Below, piece after piece: positions 11,137 to 20,200 of a stretch of 64,000 nt of DNA (position 1 is the stretch's first letter; every line of letters starts with the position of its first letter). The position numbers and the translations under genes are program-made. This DNA comes from Chrysophaeum taylorii (Eukaryota; Sar; Pelagophyceae; Pelagomonadales; Pelagomonadaceae). The notes beneath the pieces are model-generated. The model saw nothing but the letters and a program-made list of their open reading frames with translations. It did no database searches and was not told where the DNA came from. The DNA is taken from the NCBI GenBank assembly GCA_029834535.1, contig JAQMWT010000574.1, positions 90,134-154,133 on the forward strand. The letters are read 5' to 3'.

Positions 11137-11604
11137 ATGAACTGGTGTTTGCTCCTGCTGTTTTCGGCGGCCGCCTTCTCAACGCCCAACATGCCGAACG
11201 AACCGGACACGGCGGCCTGGGGGACCTTCGTCGGGAAGAGGGCGACGGAGGTCGTGGAGCAGATCAAGCGCGAGAACCCCAGCCTCAAGGTGCGCGCGCT
11301 TCGATCGATCGATCGATCCTCGGAACAACGCCGTCGCAGGTTGTGCACGCCGCACGATGCGCAGCGTCCCTCTCTCTGACGACGACGACGACGCGCGAGC
11401 AGGTCCCCACTGACGCGATGGTGACGATGGACTTTCGCCTCGACCGTGAGATTCGGCATCTCGCGTTCTGTCGACTGAGGTCCCCTGCGCAGGCGTTCGC
11501 GTCTTTCACGACAAGGACGGCCTCGTTGCCCGAACTCCAAAGGTGGTGCAGCCTTTTTTTTCTTCCGTCTTTGTGGCGCGCTGACCCTTCTCCAGGTTGG
11601 GTAG
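11137..11604 (+). CDS. Potato inhibitor I family serine protease inhibitor, secreted, four exons
   Basis: Exons are 11137-11289, 11403-11445, 11493-11542 and 11596-11604, giving 84 residues; introns are 113, 47 and 53 nt. The N-terminus is a signal peptide (MNWCLLLLFSAAAFS). The mature part reads WGTFVGKRATEVVEQIKREN, then VTMDFRLDRVRVF, then GLVARTPKVG, the full signature of this small family. The reactive-loop bond should be Met-Asp within VTMDFR, as in inhibitors of chymotrypsin or subtilisin-like proteases. The last exon has only two sense codons (Val-Gly) and a stop, matching the family's normal C-terminal VG. The first intron's ends are the least certain; family members often have about three more residues at that junction. 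Likely role: defence against extracellular or grazer and bacterial proteases. Confidence 0.8.
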
Positions 11605-11829
11605 GCCACACGGGCTCGTTGATTCCCATTCCACCACCAAGGGAAGGTGGGGATCAGACTACTACGATCTTGCTTTCGAAGAAGGCCGTCTCCCCGGATT
11701 CCGTTGAGAATAATAATTTGCCGTTGCGAGTGGGGAGAGTATCGCCGAAGGCACCCAAGTTGAATCGGGGGTACTTGTCACTTCGAACGAGCGAAGAAGA
11801 AAAGGGCGATTTGTTTCTTTCAACGTAGG

Positions 11830-14160
11830 ATGCGGGTGATGCGTGTCGCTACGCTTTTCGGTTCTGTTGCGAGGGCGTACCTCCGACCGTGGTGGACTTG
11901 TCGAAGGCCACACGCGTTGTCGAATCCGGTCAGGTCGCTGGTCGACGGACGGAGGGTGGCACTCGGCGTGCTGAACGATGCGGATCTGGAAGCCGAGTTG
12001 GGTGCAAGAGAAGGCTCGAAGCTTCACCCATACCGGCGAGCGCCGGACGACGGGTCGGTCGTGGCCGACGAGGAGCGCGTGCACCAGCTCCTCGCCGAGC
12101 GGTTCGAGGCCAAGCGTCTGCGCGACTTCGAGCGGGCGGACGCCTTGCAGGACGAACTGTTGCGCGGTTTTGGCGTTCAGGTTTTAGACAAGCGGCTCCT
12201 CTGGGGGACCTTTCCGAAGAAGACGTTTCATCCGTACCGGCGCGGGGATGACGGGGGCGAGGAGCTCGAGGACGAGGCGCGCATCAACGAACTGCTGTCG
12301 GAGCGGTTCGAAGCGAAGAAGCAGCGCGACTTTGAACGCGCCGACGAACTGCAGGAAGTTCTGAGGGGCATGGGGGTTCGCGTGTACGAGCGCAGCCTCG
12401 AGTGGGTGTACGCGCCGAATTCCTCGGAGTCGACGAAGCATCCGTTCCGGCGCGGCGACGACGGCGAACCGTTGGCGGAGGATGTCCAGACGCGCGTCGA
12501 CGAGCTCATCGCCGAGCGGTTTTCCGCCAAGCGAGTGCGCGACTACGACAGGGCCGACGAGCTCCGCGACATTCTCCGGCGGGACTTCAACATTATAGTC
12601 CGCGACCGCGAGCTCGAATGGGTGGTCGCGCGACCGACGCGGCGGTGGGACGACAGCGCCCTGATTGCACGGATCGAGCAGAAAGGACACCCGTACGTGC
12701 GCGGCCGAGAAACGGCCGGCGACGACCTCGACGAGGCCACCCTCGCGCGCATCGAAGAGCTCCTCGCGGCGCGCTTCGCTGCGAAGCGCGACCGCGACTT
12801 CGAGAAGGCCGACGGCTTTCGCGACACGCTTCGAAGCGAGCTTAACGTCATGATCTTCGATCGCGAAAACGAGTGGTTTTTCGCGAAAGAGCAGCGTCGT
12901 CACCCGTTCGTGCGCGGCGAAGACGAGGGCGAGGAAGTCGCGGACATGGAGCGCGTCGAAAAATTGATTGCGCTCCGGTTCGAGGCGAAGCTGCGACGCG
13001 ACTACGACACGGCGGACGCGATCCGCGACGAGCTCTCGAACGATTTCAACATTCAGATCTACGACAAGCAAAACCAATGGACCGTCGGCCCGCGACGACC
13101 GCTGTCTCCCAAGCCCGCGAGCGAGCGGTTCGTCCCCGACGCCCACGACTACAATCGCGAACCCGACGACAACAGCGACGTCGACGTTGCCGAGGTCGAC
13201 CGGCTCTTGTTGGAGCGCCTCCAGGCCAAGTACAGACGCGACTTTGAAACCGCGGACGAGCTCAAGCTCGAACTCCGCTCTCGCCACGGCGTTCACGTCC
13301 ACGACCCCACCCGAACGTGGTGCGGCGGCCTTACCGTCTCTTCTTCGTCGGATGAGTCTAGTGATGACACCCTGCCCATCGTCTACCGCCGGCTCCCGAG
13401 CAAACAGGAGAAGAGCAACGGCGAACAGATCAACGTCGATGAGGACAAAGTCAAGCAGCTGATTGCCAACCGCTACGAGGCGCGATCACAGAAGGCGTGG
13501 GACCGCGCCGACGAGTGTTTGGACGAGCTCATATATATGGGCGTCATCGTCAACGATGACACTGAGACCTGGCGCGTCCTCCCTCAGCCCTACAAGCTCG
13601 TTGGCGAGCTCGACGACGGTATCAACGGGACGCTTATCGAGAGAATGCTCAACAAGCGCCGGGTCTGCAAAATACGCAAGCAGTACCCCGAAGCTGACGC
13701 CATCCGCAACGTGCTCCACTTTGAGTACGGCATATACGTCGACGACAAGTCTCGAACCTACTCGATGAACGCCAGAAAGAAGTCACCACCATCTTCCGAC
13801 GAGAAGACTGCGGAGGCCGATGTCGCCGCCGAGCTTTCTGGAGGGACTCCCCCCGGAGATGTGGAAGGCGCGCCCGAAAAGACGACTCCGGAACAGGAAA
13901 CTGTTGAGTTCACGACTGGAAAAGAGGCAACGAGCGTCGTCCCCACTGATGATGATGATGATGTTGTGTCCAAAAAAGAGGCGACGAACGCCGTCCCCGC
14001 TGATGATGAGCCCGTCGGCGGCGCACCGAGCGACGTCGCTTCCATTCCCAAGCCTGCCGCAGTGAGTCCCCCCACCGACGAGAAAGTCGACGAAGCACCG
14101 AGCGACACGGCTTCCATTCCCAAATCTGTTACTCCGGACCCGGCTGGGACGCCTGCGTAA
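11830..14160 (+). CDS. UVR-like (CysRS-insert-like) repeat protein, eight repeats
   Basis: A single exon of 776 residues. The N-terminus (MRVMRVATLFGSVARAYLRP) is basic and hydrophobic and could be an organelle leader; it lacks a clear ASAFAP motif. Eight repeats follow, about 65 residues apart, each built on 'xRFEAKxxRDFxxADELxxxLxxxxGVxVxDxxxxW'; clear copies start near bases 12085, 12280, 12500, 12755, 12950, 13190, 13450 and 13640. The last two are the most diverged. The unit resembles the UVR motif and a segment seen in cysteinyl-tRNA synthetases, and such repeats are common in ochrophyte proteins. The C-terminus is an acidic Ser/Pro/Asp-rich tail. No enzymatic domain is visible; a scaffold or nucleic-acid-related role is possible. 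Confidence 0.7.
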   Translation: MRVMRVATLFGSVARAYLRPWWTCRRPHALSNPVRSLVDGRRVALGVLNDADLEAELGAREGSKLHPYRRAPDDGSVVADEERVHQLLAERFEAKRLRDFERADALQDELLRGFGVQVLDKRLLWGTFPKKTFHPYRRGDDGGEELEDEARINELLSERFEAKKQRDFERADELQEVLRGMGVRVYERSLEWVYAPNSSESTKHPFRRGDDGEPLAEDVQTRVDELIAERFSAKRVRDYDRADELRDILRRDFNIIVRDRELEWVVARPTRRWDDSALIARIEQKGHPYVRGRETAGDDLDEATLARIEELLAARFAAKRDRDFEKADGFRDTLRSELNVMIFDRENEWFFAKEQRRHPFVRGEDEGEEVADMERVEKLIALRFEAKLRRDYDTADAIRDELSNDFNIQIYDKQNQWTVGPRRPLSPKPASERFVPDAHDYNREPDDNSDVDVAEVDRLLLERLQAKYRRDFETADELKLELRSRHGVHVHDPTRTWCGGLTVSSSSDESSDDTLPIVYRRLPSKQEKSNGEQINVDEDKVKQLIANRYEARSQKAWDRADECLDELIYMGVIVNDDTETWRVLPQPYKLVGELDDGINGTLIERMLNKRRVCKIRKQYPEADAIRNVLHFEYGIYVDDKSRTYSMNARKKSPPSSDEKTAEADVAAELSGGTPPGDVEGAPEKTTPEQETVEFTTGKEATSVVPTDDDDDVVSKKEATNAVPADDEPVGGAPSDVASIPKPAAVSPPTDEKVDEAPSDTASIPKSVTPDPAGTPA

Positions 14161-14568
14161 GCGCTTTTGCCATCTTCTTCACCGGAGGAGAAAGTTAACG
14201 GCGCCCCTCGTTCTTACTTAAATCGCCTACAACAACAGGCCATCACAATGTCGAGAGGCAGTGGGGGTGTGGCGGTTGATAATAACGCGCGCGTGGCTTT
14301 TTATGCTCCGAGCAGGTCGACTATCCGAGCAAGGTCGACTATCCGAGATGTGTGACCTCGACGGAATAATAAACTAGCCATCTAACTCGAGGCGAGCCCA
14401 ACGCACGGGGCGTAGGCTCATCCCAGCGCCGCCCTTTAATAACCTTCGAGTTTACTCCTGAATCCCAGCGCCATGGCGCGTGGGATGAGGGTCACTGGGC
14501 GATGAGACGGAGGGGGTAGATAGGGTGATAGAGAAGGATTTAATTTGTTGTCGCCAGTTGCCACGGAT
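14161..14568. other. Intergenic spacer
   Basis: No gene seen. It holds a duplicated ATCCCAGCGCC (about 14419 and 14463) and a direct pair of CGACTATCCGAG (about 14318 and 14337). Confidence 0.4.
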
Positions 14569-15790
14569 TTAACCGAGGGAGTACCAGGTCGTTGTCAGAA
14601 TCTCGAATTTGGGGAGTGCCTTGTTAAGACCACGCCCGTGCCTGAACTGTGGGGACCCGCGGGGACGTTTGGAGGCGCACCAGGAGGTGAGCATTTTCCG
14701 AGGGAGGCGATGCCAGGGCATGCGGGCAACGCGGCCTGCCCAGCGAGGTTGTCGGCGCGAGATGTAGATGTCGATTGTCTTAAGGCCGAGGCGCTGGAGG
14801 AGGGTTGAAGTTTTTGTTGTTGCCAGGTCTGGCGACGTGTAACGCGGCACATCGCCCGTGCGCCCTGTGAGTGAAAGCATCGTAGACGATCGTAGACAAC
14901 CTCGGTTAGGCACCATGATTCCGCACCGTGAAAGATGATGGCGAGGATAAGACCGACGTAGATAGTTTATTTGGACGGGCAGAGACGTATCTCGAGGCAA
15001 AAACGTAGTGACGGAGCGCGCCGAAAGCCGCTGCCGCCTTCTTTAGACGAGAGTCAACGTCCTCAGCGTCACTGCCGTTGGGAGAGAGTACAGAGCCCAG
15101 GTATTTGGACATCGCCACCACGCGGATATGACGCCGTCACCTACGTCTAAGTTGGAGAGGTCGGCACCATAAAATGTTGTCGGGTCATTGTAGAAAATGC
15201 ATGGCTTGGCGACAAAACGCATCTCGGATTTCGACTCTTTCCCTGCTTGGCGGTCACCCATGTGGACTTCCATACCCCATGCGGCATAATGCCGAATGAG
15301 ACTCTCCTCATTCAGAGCACGACGATCGGGAAACGGGAACGCCACATCATCTTCGTACACTGACTCTACGAGTGCGACTTCCTAAGTGCCGCGTTTGGCG
15401 TTGTAGCGACGTCCAGTGAGAACATCATCGTGCGTCGTCTTGAAAACGCATGCTGGCTCCCGACCTTCGCGCGACGTCGCCATGAAATTGTCAAGGCCGC
15501 TATGTATAGAACGAAAAGAACCGGACCTAGGGCATCACCCTGCTTAACGCCGATGATGAGGCGGTAGCTCCGGGGACGGAGAACCGCACTCGTACGCGGC
15601 GGAGAGCTATAACGAGTACGAGTTTCGCTGGAACGCCGAATTTCGATAGCACTCGCCAGAGTGGGTCCCGCGGGACCCTGTCGAAAGCGTTGACGAAATC
15701 AACGAATAGTACCCATGTTTGCATGCCGTGCTCAACACGCTTCTTCCATGCCATGGCTGAAGTTTGCGTCGGGTCGTTCCGGCCGAAAGC
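14569..15790 (-). pseudogene. Decayed LINE-type reverse transcriptase
   Basis: Read on the minus strand, several frames together trace a non-LTR reverse transcriptase. In order: LFVDFVNAFDRVPRDPLW (RT motif A) near 15700, GVKQGDALGPVLF (motif B) near 15520 across a frame change, YEDDVAFPF (motif C) near 15355, YLGSVLSPNGSDAEDVDSRL (thumb) near 15095, and RWAGRVARMPWHRLPRKML near 14730, the usual C-terminal end. Stops and frameshifts break it, and no endonuclease domain or poly(A) tail is visible. It is a 5'-truncated relic of a transposon. Confidence 0.8.
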
Positions 15791-16789
15791 CGTAGCGATT
15801 CGTGTTCGAGCTCAGCTGAAATAACACCGAGACGCGCGCGTATGATGATGGAGACAGTCTATTGCGCAACCTCGAGCATCATCACTCCGCGATAGGAACC
15901 AGGGAGCGAAAGGTCACCTTTCTTTGGCAAAATACCAACAAGGCCGATAATATATATCCCAGGCCTCCTCCAGTTGTACATATATGAACCTGTGAGCGAA
16001 AGGCACGGGGACGGGGTATGGCCGGGGGGCGCAGACGGAAGGTTATCGACGAGTTGGTTGTCAGTCACATCGCGGTCTCCTCGTCGCATGGCGACAAGCT
16101 TGATGGTCACTCTCCGCCGACCGACCTTTCGGCGCTCCTCGTCTACAGGCCCGTGATTCCGGACTGGCTCCTGTCGGTCCGGCCTGGCTCCCATGCTCGG
16201 GAGAGGTCTGAAGTTAGTTTAGTTAGTTAGTTAGTGAGCGAAAGGCCACGTTTCTGCGGCAAAATAAATACCAAGAAGCCCAGGCCCCCGGTTGTTTCTC
16301 GGACGACCAGAAATAAATCGTGCACTACTATTATTCCGAGGATCCTAAACGTGCTCTGACGACCAGCGAGCGTCCGCCATTTCTCCGCACGAACGCCCGA
16401 TGCTCCAGCAGCTGAAAGATTGAGCTGCCGCACAGCATGAAGAATCTCGTTCTCTGTTCCGGAACAGCTCCTATTTCATCACGGTTTACCTCCCGGTGAT
16501 CTATATATTCATTTGACTTCGGTGTCAACACGAGGCCGGACGTGATAAATATAAAGCTTTGAAAAAGTGAACGGAGCACTTCAGCATTTTCCTGAGGGTG
16601 GGATAACTCAGGTCTATAATCTCATTCTTCTTCTTATGTATTAGGAGTCTTCTTAACTGAAGGCGGAGCGGCACGCCTATCGTACGTCGCCAGATAGCCA
16701 GATAACGACAGTGCCCGCGACTCTTCTTGCTCGCGCCGGCCGAGAGGGTGGTCCGTGCCGGCTGGAGCGAGGTCGCCCGTCCTTCCGCT
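15790..16789. other. Repeat-rich spacer
   Basis: No gene seen. Bases about 15898-15970 and 16236-16300 are diverged direct copies sharing GAGCGAAAGG, GGCAAAATA and CCCAGGCC. A (TTAG)n run lies at about 16213-16234. The sequence is probably old transposon debris continuing from the LINE relic. Confidence 0.45.
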
Positions 16790-17125
16790 TTAAAGGACGC
16801 CGAGATCGAGCTTGGTTTTGTCGGGTCCGTCGGTTACCTGGAAGAGGCGCGACATGAAAATGGCCTCGCGCTCCTTTTCTTTGGCCGCTTGCGCCTTGAG
16901 CGTCTGTTTCTTGCGGGAGAGGGCCTTCTTCTTGCCTCTGCCGAAGGGGGGGCCGTTGGGCCTTTGCTTGAACTTGCGCATGTTCTCTAAGTTTCGTTGC
17001 CGTTTTTCCTTCTTGGTGTTGCGCCGGCACGCCTCGAGAGCGGTGCTGCGGTCGGTCGACGGCGGCGGCACGAAGGCCGAGGCGAGGCCGACGAGCAAAA
17101 GAGCCACAGCTGGGCGCATAATCAA
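16790..17125 (-). CDS. Small basic plastid-targeted protein
   Basis: 111 residues in one exon. The N-terminus is MIMRPAVALLLVGLASAFVP: a signal peptide ending in ASAF with Phe at the cleavage site, followed by an STDRST-rich stretch. This is the bipartite leader that directs proteins into four-membrane red-type plastids of ochrophytes. The mature part is very basic (RRNTKKEKRQRNLENMRKF, then GRGKKKALSRKKQTLKAQ), as expected for an RNA-binding or ribosome-associated protein. I do not recognise the family. It is divergent from the PWWP protein with 154 bp between starts. Confidence 0.65.
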   Translation of the reverse strand: MIMRPAVALLLVGLASAFVPPPSTDRSTALEACRRNTKKEKRQRNLENMRKFKQRPNGPPFGRGKKKALSRKKQTLKAQAAKEKEREAIFMSRLFQVTDGPDKTKLDLGVL

Positions 17126-17279
17126 TCGCTTAAGATGTTGTTGACCTCAAGCAGGAAGGAAGACACACGGCAATCGTGCGTCAGATAAGTCCGTTTGTTC
17201 AACGGGCCTCTATCAGTCAGTCAGTCAGTCACAACTCGGCGCGCTTGATCGGCATATTTTATGCGCTTTGCACCATAAT
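17126..17279. promoter_or_regulatory. Bidirectional promoter, plastid protein / PWWP protein
   Basis: 154 bp between divergent starts. It contains a short TCAG tandem run (about 17212-17229) and CCATAATATGG overlapping the downstream start. Role inferred from position. Confidence 0.4.
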
Positions 17280-20200
17280 ATGGTGGAAAGGGGTCGGGGC
17301 TACGTCTCTGGGGACGTCGCCTGGGCGAAGCTCCAGGGGCTGCCGTGGTGGCCGTGCGTGGTTTTCGAGACGTGGGACGAGCTGATAAAGTGGGATCTGC
17401 CGCACAAGGTCGAAGACAAGCCCCTCGTTGAGGCACACCAAGTGGTGTGCTGCTTTCTCCACACCTACAACCTCCAGGTCTTTGAGAAAGGGACCGCGGC
17501 GATCCGGGGGTGGGAGGATTCGGAATTTAAGGAGGCGATTAACTGCGTGAGGCGGGCTTCGCCGGGATGTCGGACGAGTGACCACGATTCGCGCGCGCCG
17601 GCGTCTCGATTTGCGTCTCGACGTCTTGACGGTCGTCGCAGGAAGCGGCGGCGGCAGGCGATTCGGGATGCGATGGAGCTCGTCATGTTGGCACGGGGCG
17701 AGATCGACGACGTGCACCAGGACGAGGAGGCGAAGAAGCGGCAGATGCCGTCCGAGTCGAGCCAAGAACCTCCCGCCAAGCGCGCGAGAACGCGATCCTC
17801 GACGGCGGCGGCCGCCGTCGAGGATGCCCTGGCCGCCGCGCCAAAGGACTGGCTCGAGGCGCTGCGTTTGCTTCGCGGCATGACGGCGGCGAACGGTCGC
17901 GAGATCAAGCATGTCGTCGACACCGCCGCCAGGTTGGCGAGGGAGGCCGGCGCGAGCGCCCGAGTGCTCGGACGCCTCTCGCAGTGCGTCTCGGACCCCC
18001 TCTTTCGGACCGAAGACGCGGGCCTCTGCCGCATCATGGGTCTCCGGATCCTCGAAGACTACACGAGCGCTTCCAGCGCCGAGGACGCTGCGGAGGCGAG
18101 CCACGTCTCGGTCGACGAGACGGCGCCGGCGCCGGCGCCGACGCCGGCCCGAGACGAAGAGCAGCCTCGGTATCCGCAGCGAGACGCGCCCGAACCGCAA
18201 CTACTGCGGGAGGATCCCCCGCAGCAGCAGCAGCAGGAGGAGGAGGAGGCCGAGGACCCGGCTTCGGAAGCACCGGCCGCATCGATCGTTTTGCACGAGG
18301 AGGAACCGGCGCAATTGCCGTCGTCGCAGCCGCCAAGAGTGATCTCGACGCCCGACGCGCCCGTCGAGCGGCCGACCCCTTTGGCGCTGGTCGAGCCGCC
18401 GCGCCCGCCGCAGCCCACTCAAATGATCGTGACTCGAGACGCGGTGGTCCAGCCGCTACCGGTCGATCGGCAGACCCCCGCCGCGCGCGTCCAAGTCCCG
18501 AGCCCGCCGCGGCCGACGCGGGTGATCGTGGCGCTAGAGGTGCCGATCGAGCAGCCGAGCCACGACGTAGGGGTCGTACTACCGAGGCACGACGTGCTGC
18601 TCGCGCCGCAGCCCGCACCGGCGATCGTGGGAGAAGATGCGGCGCCACCACCACCGAGCCGCGAAAAAGGTTTGGTCGCGGCGACGAGCGAATACGACGA
18701 CGAAAGGACCACCGAAAAACTGTTGTCTTTGGAGCCGTCGCGCCGCGACGGCGACGACGCGCCGGTCGTCGCCGCGCCCCCCAGTCACGAAGACGTCGCC
18801 GAGGCGCCGAGCAGGCCGCAGAGCCCCGTGGCATTTGCCGGGCGGCGACACCCCGACGGTCGGCGTCTCGCGAGCGGTTCGGACGGCGCGCCGACGACGC
18901 TCGCGTGGCTCGTGGCCGACGGCGTCGTGACGCCCGGCGAGCTGCTCCTGGAGCAGCCCGACGGCACGATCATCCGCGCTGAGGTTTTGGGCGACGGGAA
19001 ATTGATGTGGCGCGAGATGGAATTCGCAGACGTCGAACAGTTTGTCGCGGCGGCACGAGAAGCCAACGGGCTTCGCGCGCCGCGCGCGACGCAGGCCAGA
19101 CGCGTCTGGGAGCGCATCAAGCACGTCCCGAGCGGCCGGCCGCTCTCGTCGTTCTTGCCCAAGCCCGCGGAGGAGAGTCCGACGCAGCAGCAGCAGCAGC
19201 ATTCGTCGCCGGGGGCGCAATCGTCGTCGGCGACGCATTCGCGAGACGCGCACCATAGAAAGCAAGACGCGACGACGACGACGACGACGACGACGAAGCG
19301 CGAGCGCGAGCGAAGCAGCCGCAAGCGGAGTCGAAGTAACCGGAAGGACGAGGATTCGAGAAAGCGCAAGGAGGAGCACGCGCGGCCGCACGTCAAGGCG
19401 ACCATCTCGGTCTCGAGGCTCGCGTTCTCCGACCCGCCCGCGTTCCTCGCGACGCATCCTCAGGCGACCGACGCGGCCTCGGCGGCCGACGCGACGCGCA
19501 AGGAGACGCCGCTGAGCGAGTACTGGACGAGCAAGGTCTCGAGCACGGAAAGCGCGGCGAGCGTCTGGGACGACGGGTACTTCACGGACGACTCCGGGGA
19601 CGAGGAGGTGAAGACCTCGAACAACGAGACGACGACGCAAGACGACGAGGACGTCGTTCGCGCGCTCGCCGAAGATCTCGGGCAGCAGCATCAGCAGCAG
19701 CAGCAGCGCGCTTCGCGGCGGCCCAAGCGCGGTCGTCGCGACGCGCTCCTGCGCATGCGGGGAATCGTCGACGGCCTCGCCCAAAATCGGCTCGACCCGC
19801 ACGCGCTCGTGAGTTGCGAGCCCTACGACGACGCGACGCGATATTCTCCCGCTAACAACGGCGGAGAGACGACGACGACGACGACGACGACGCGCGCCGG
19901 GTCCTCCTCCTCCTCCTCCTCCTCCCAGCAGCCCTTCTCTTTGGTCGTGCACCCCGACGCGGCGTTTCTGTGCGACCTTCACGCACACCTGGCCGAAGCC
20001 GAGATAATCGGACTGCTCGGCGGCCGTTGGGACGCCGCGCGGCGCGCGATGCACGTCCAGGCACCCTTTCCGTGCCGGGCGACGCCGCGCGACGACGACG
20101 GCGCGACCGACGTCGAGATGGACCCGACGTCCGAACTCCAGGTCCGCGAGATAATCCGCAGCCACGGCATGGAGGTCGTTGGATGGTACCACTCGCACCC

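Noticed and set aside
12184-13302. Minus-strand open frame of 372 codons opposite the UVR-like repeat gene
   Set aside because: Its repeated Val/Leu/Glu pattern is the antisense image of the repeats; no start context or domain.
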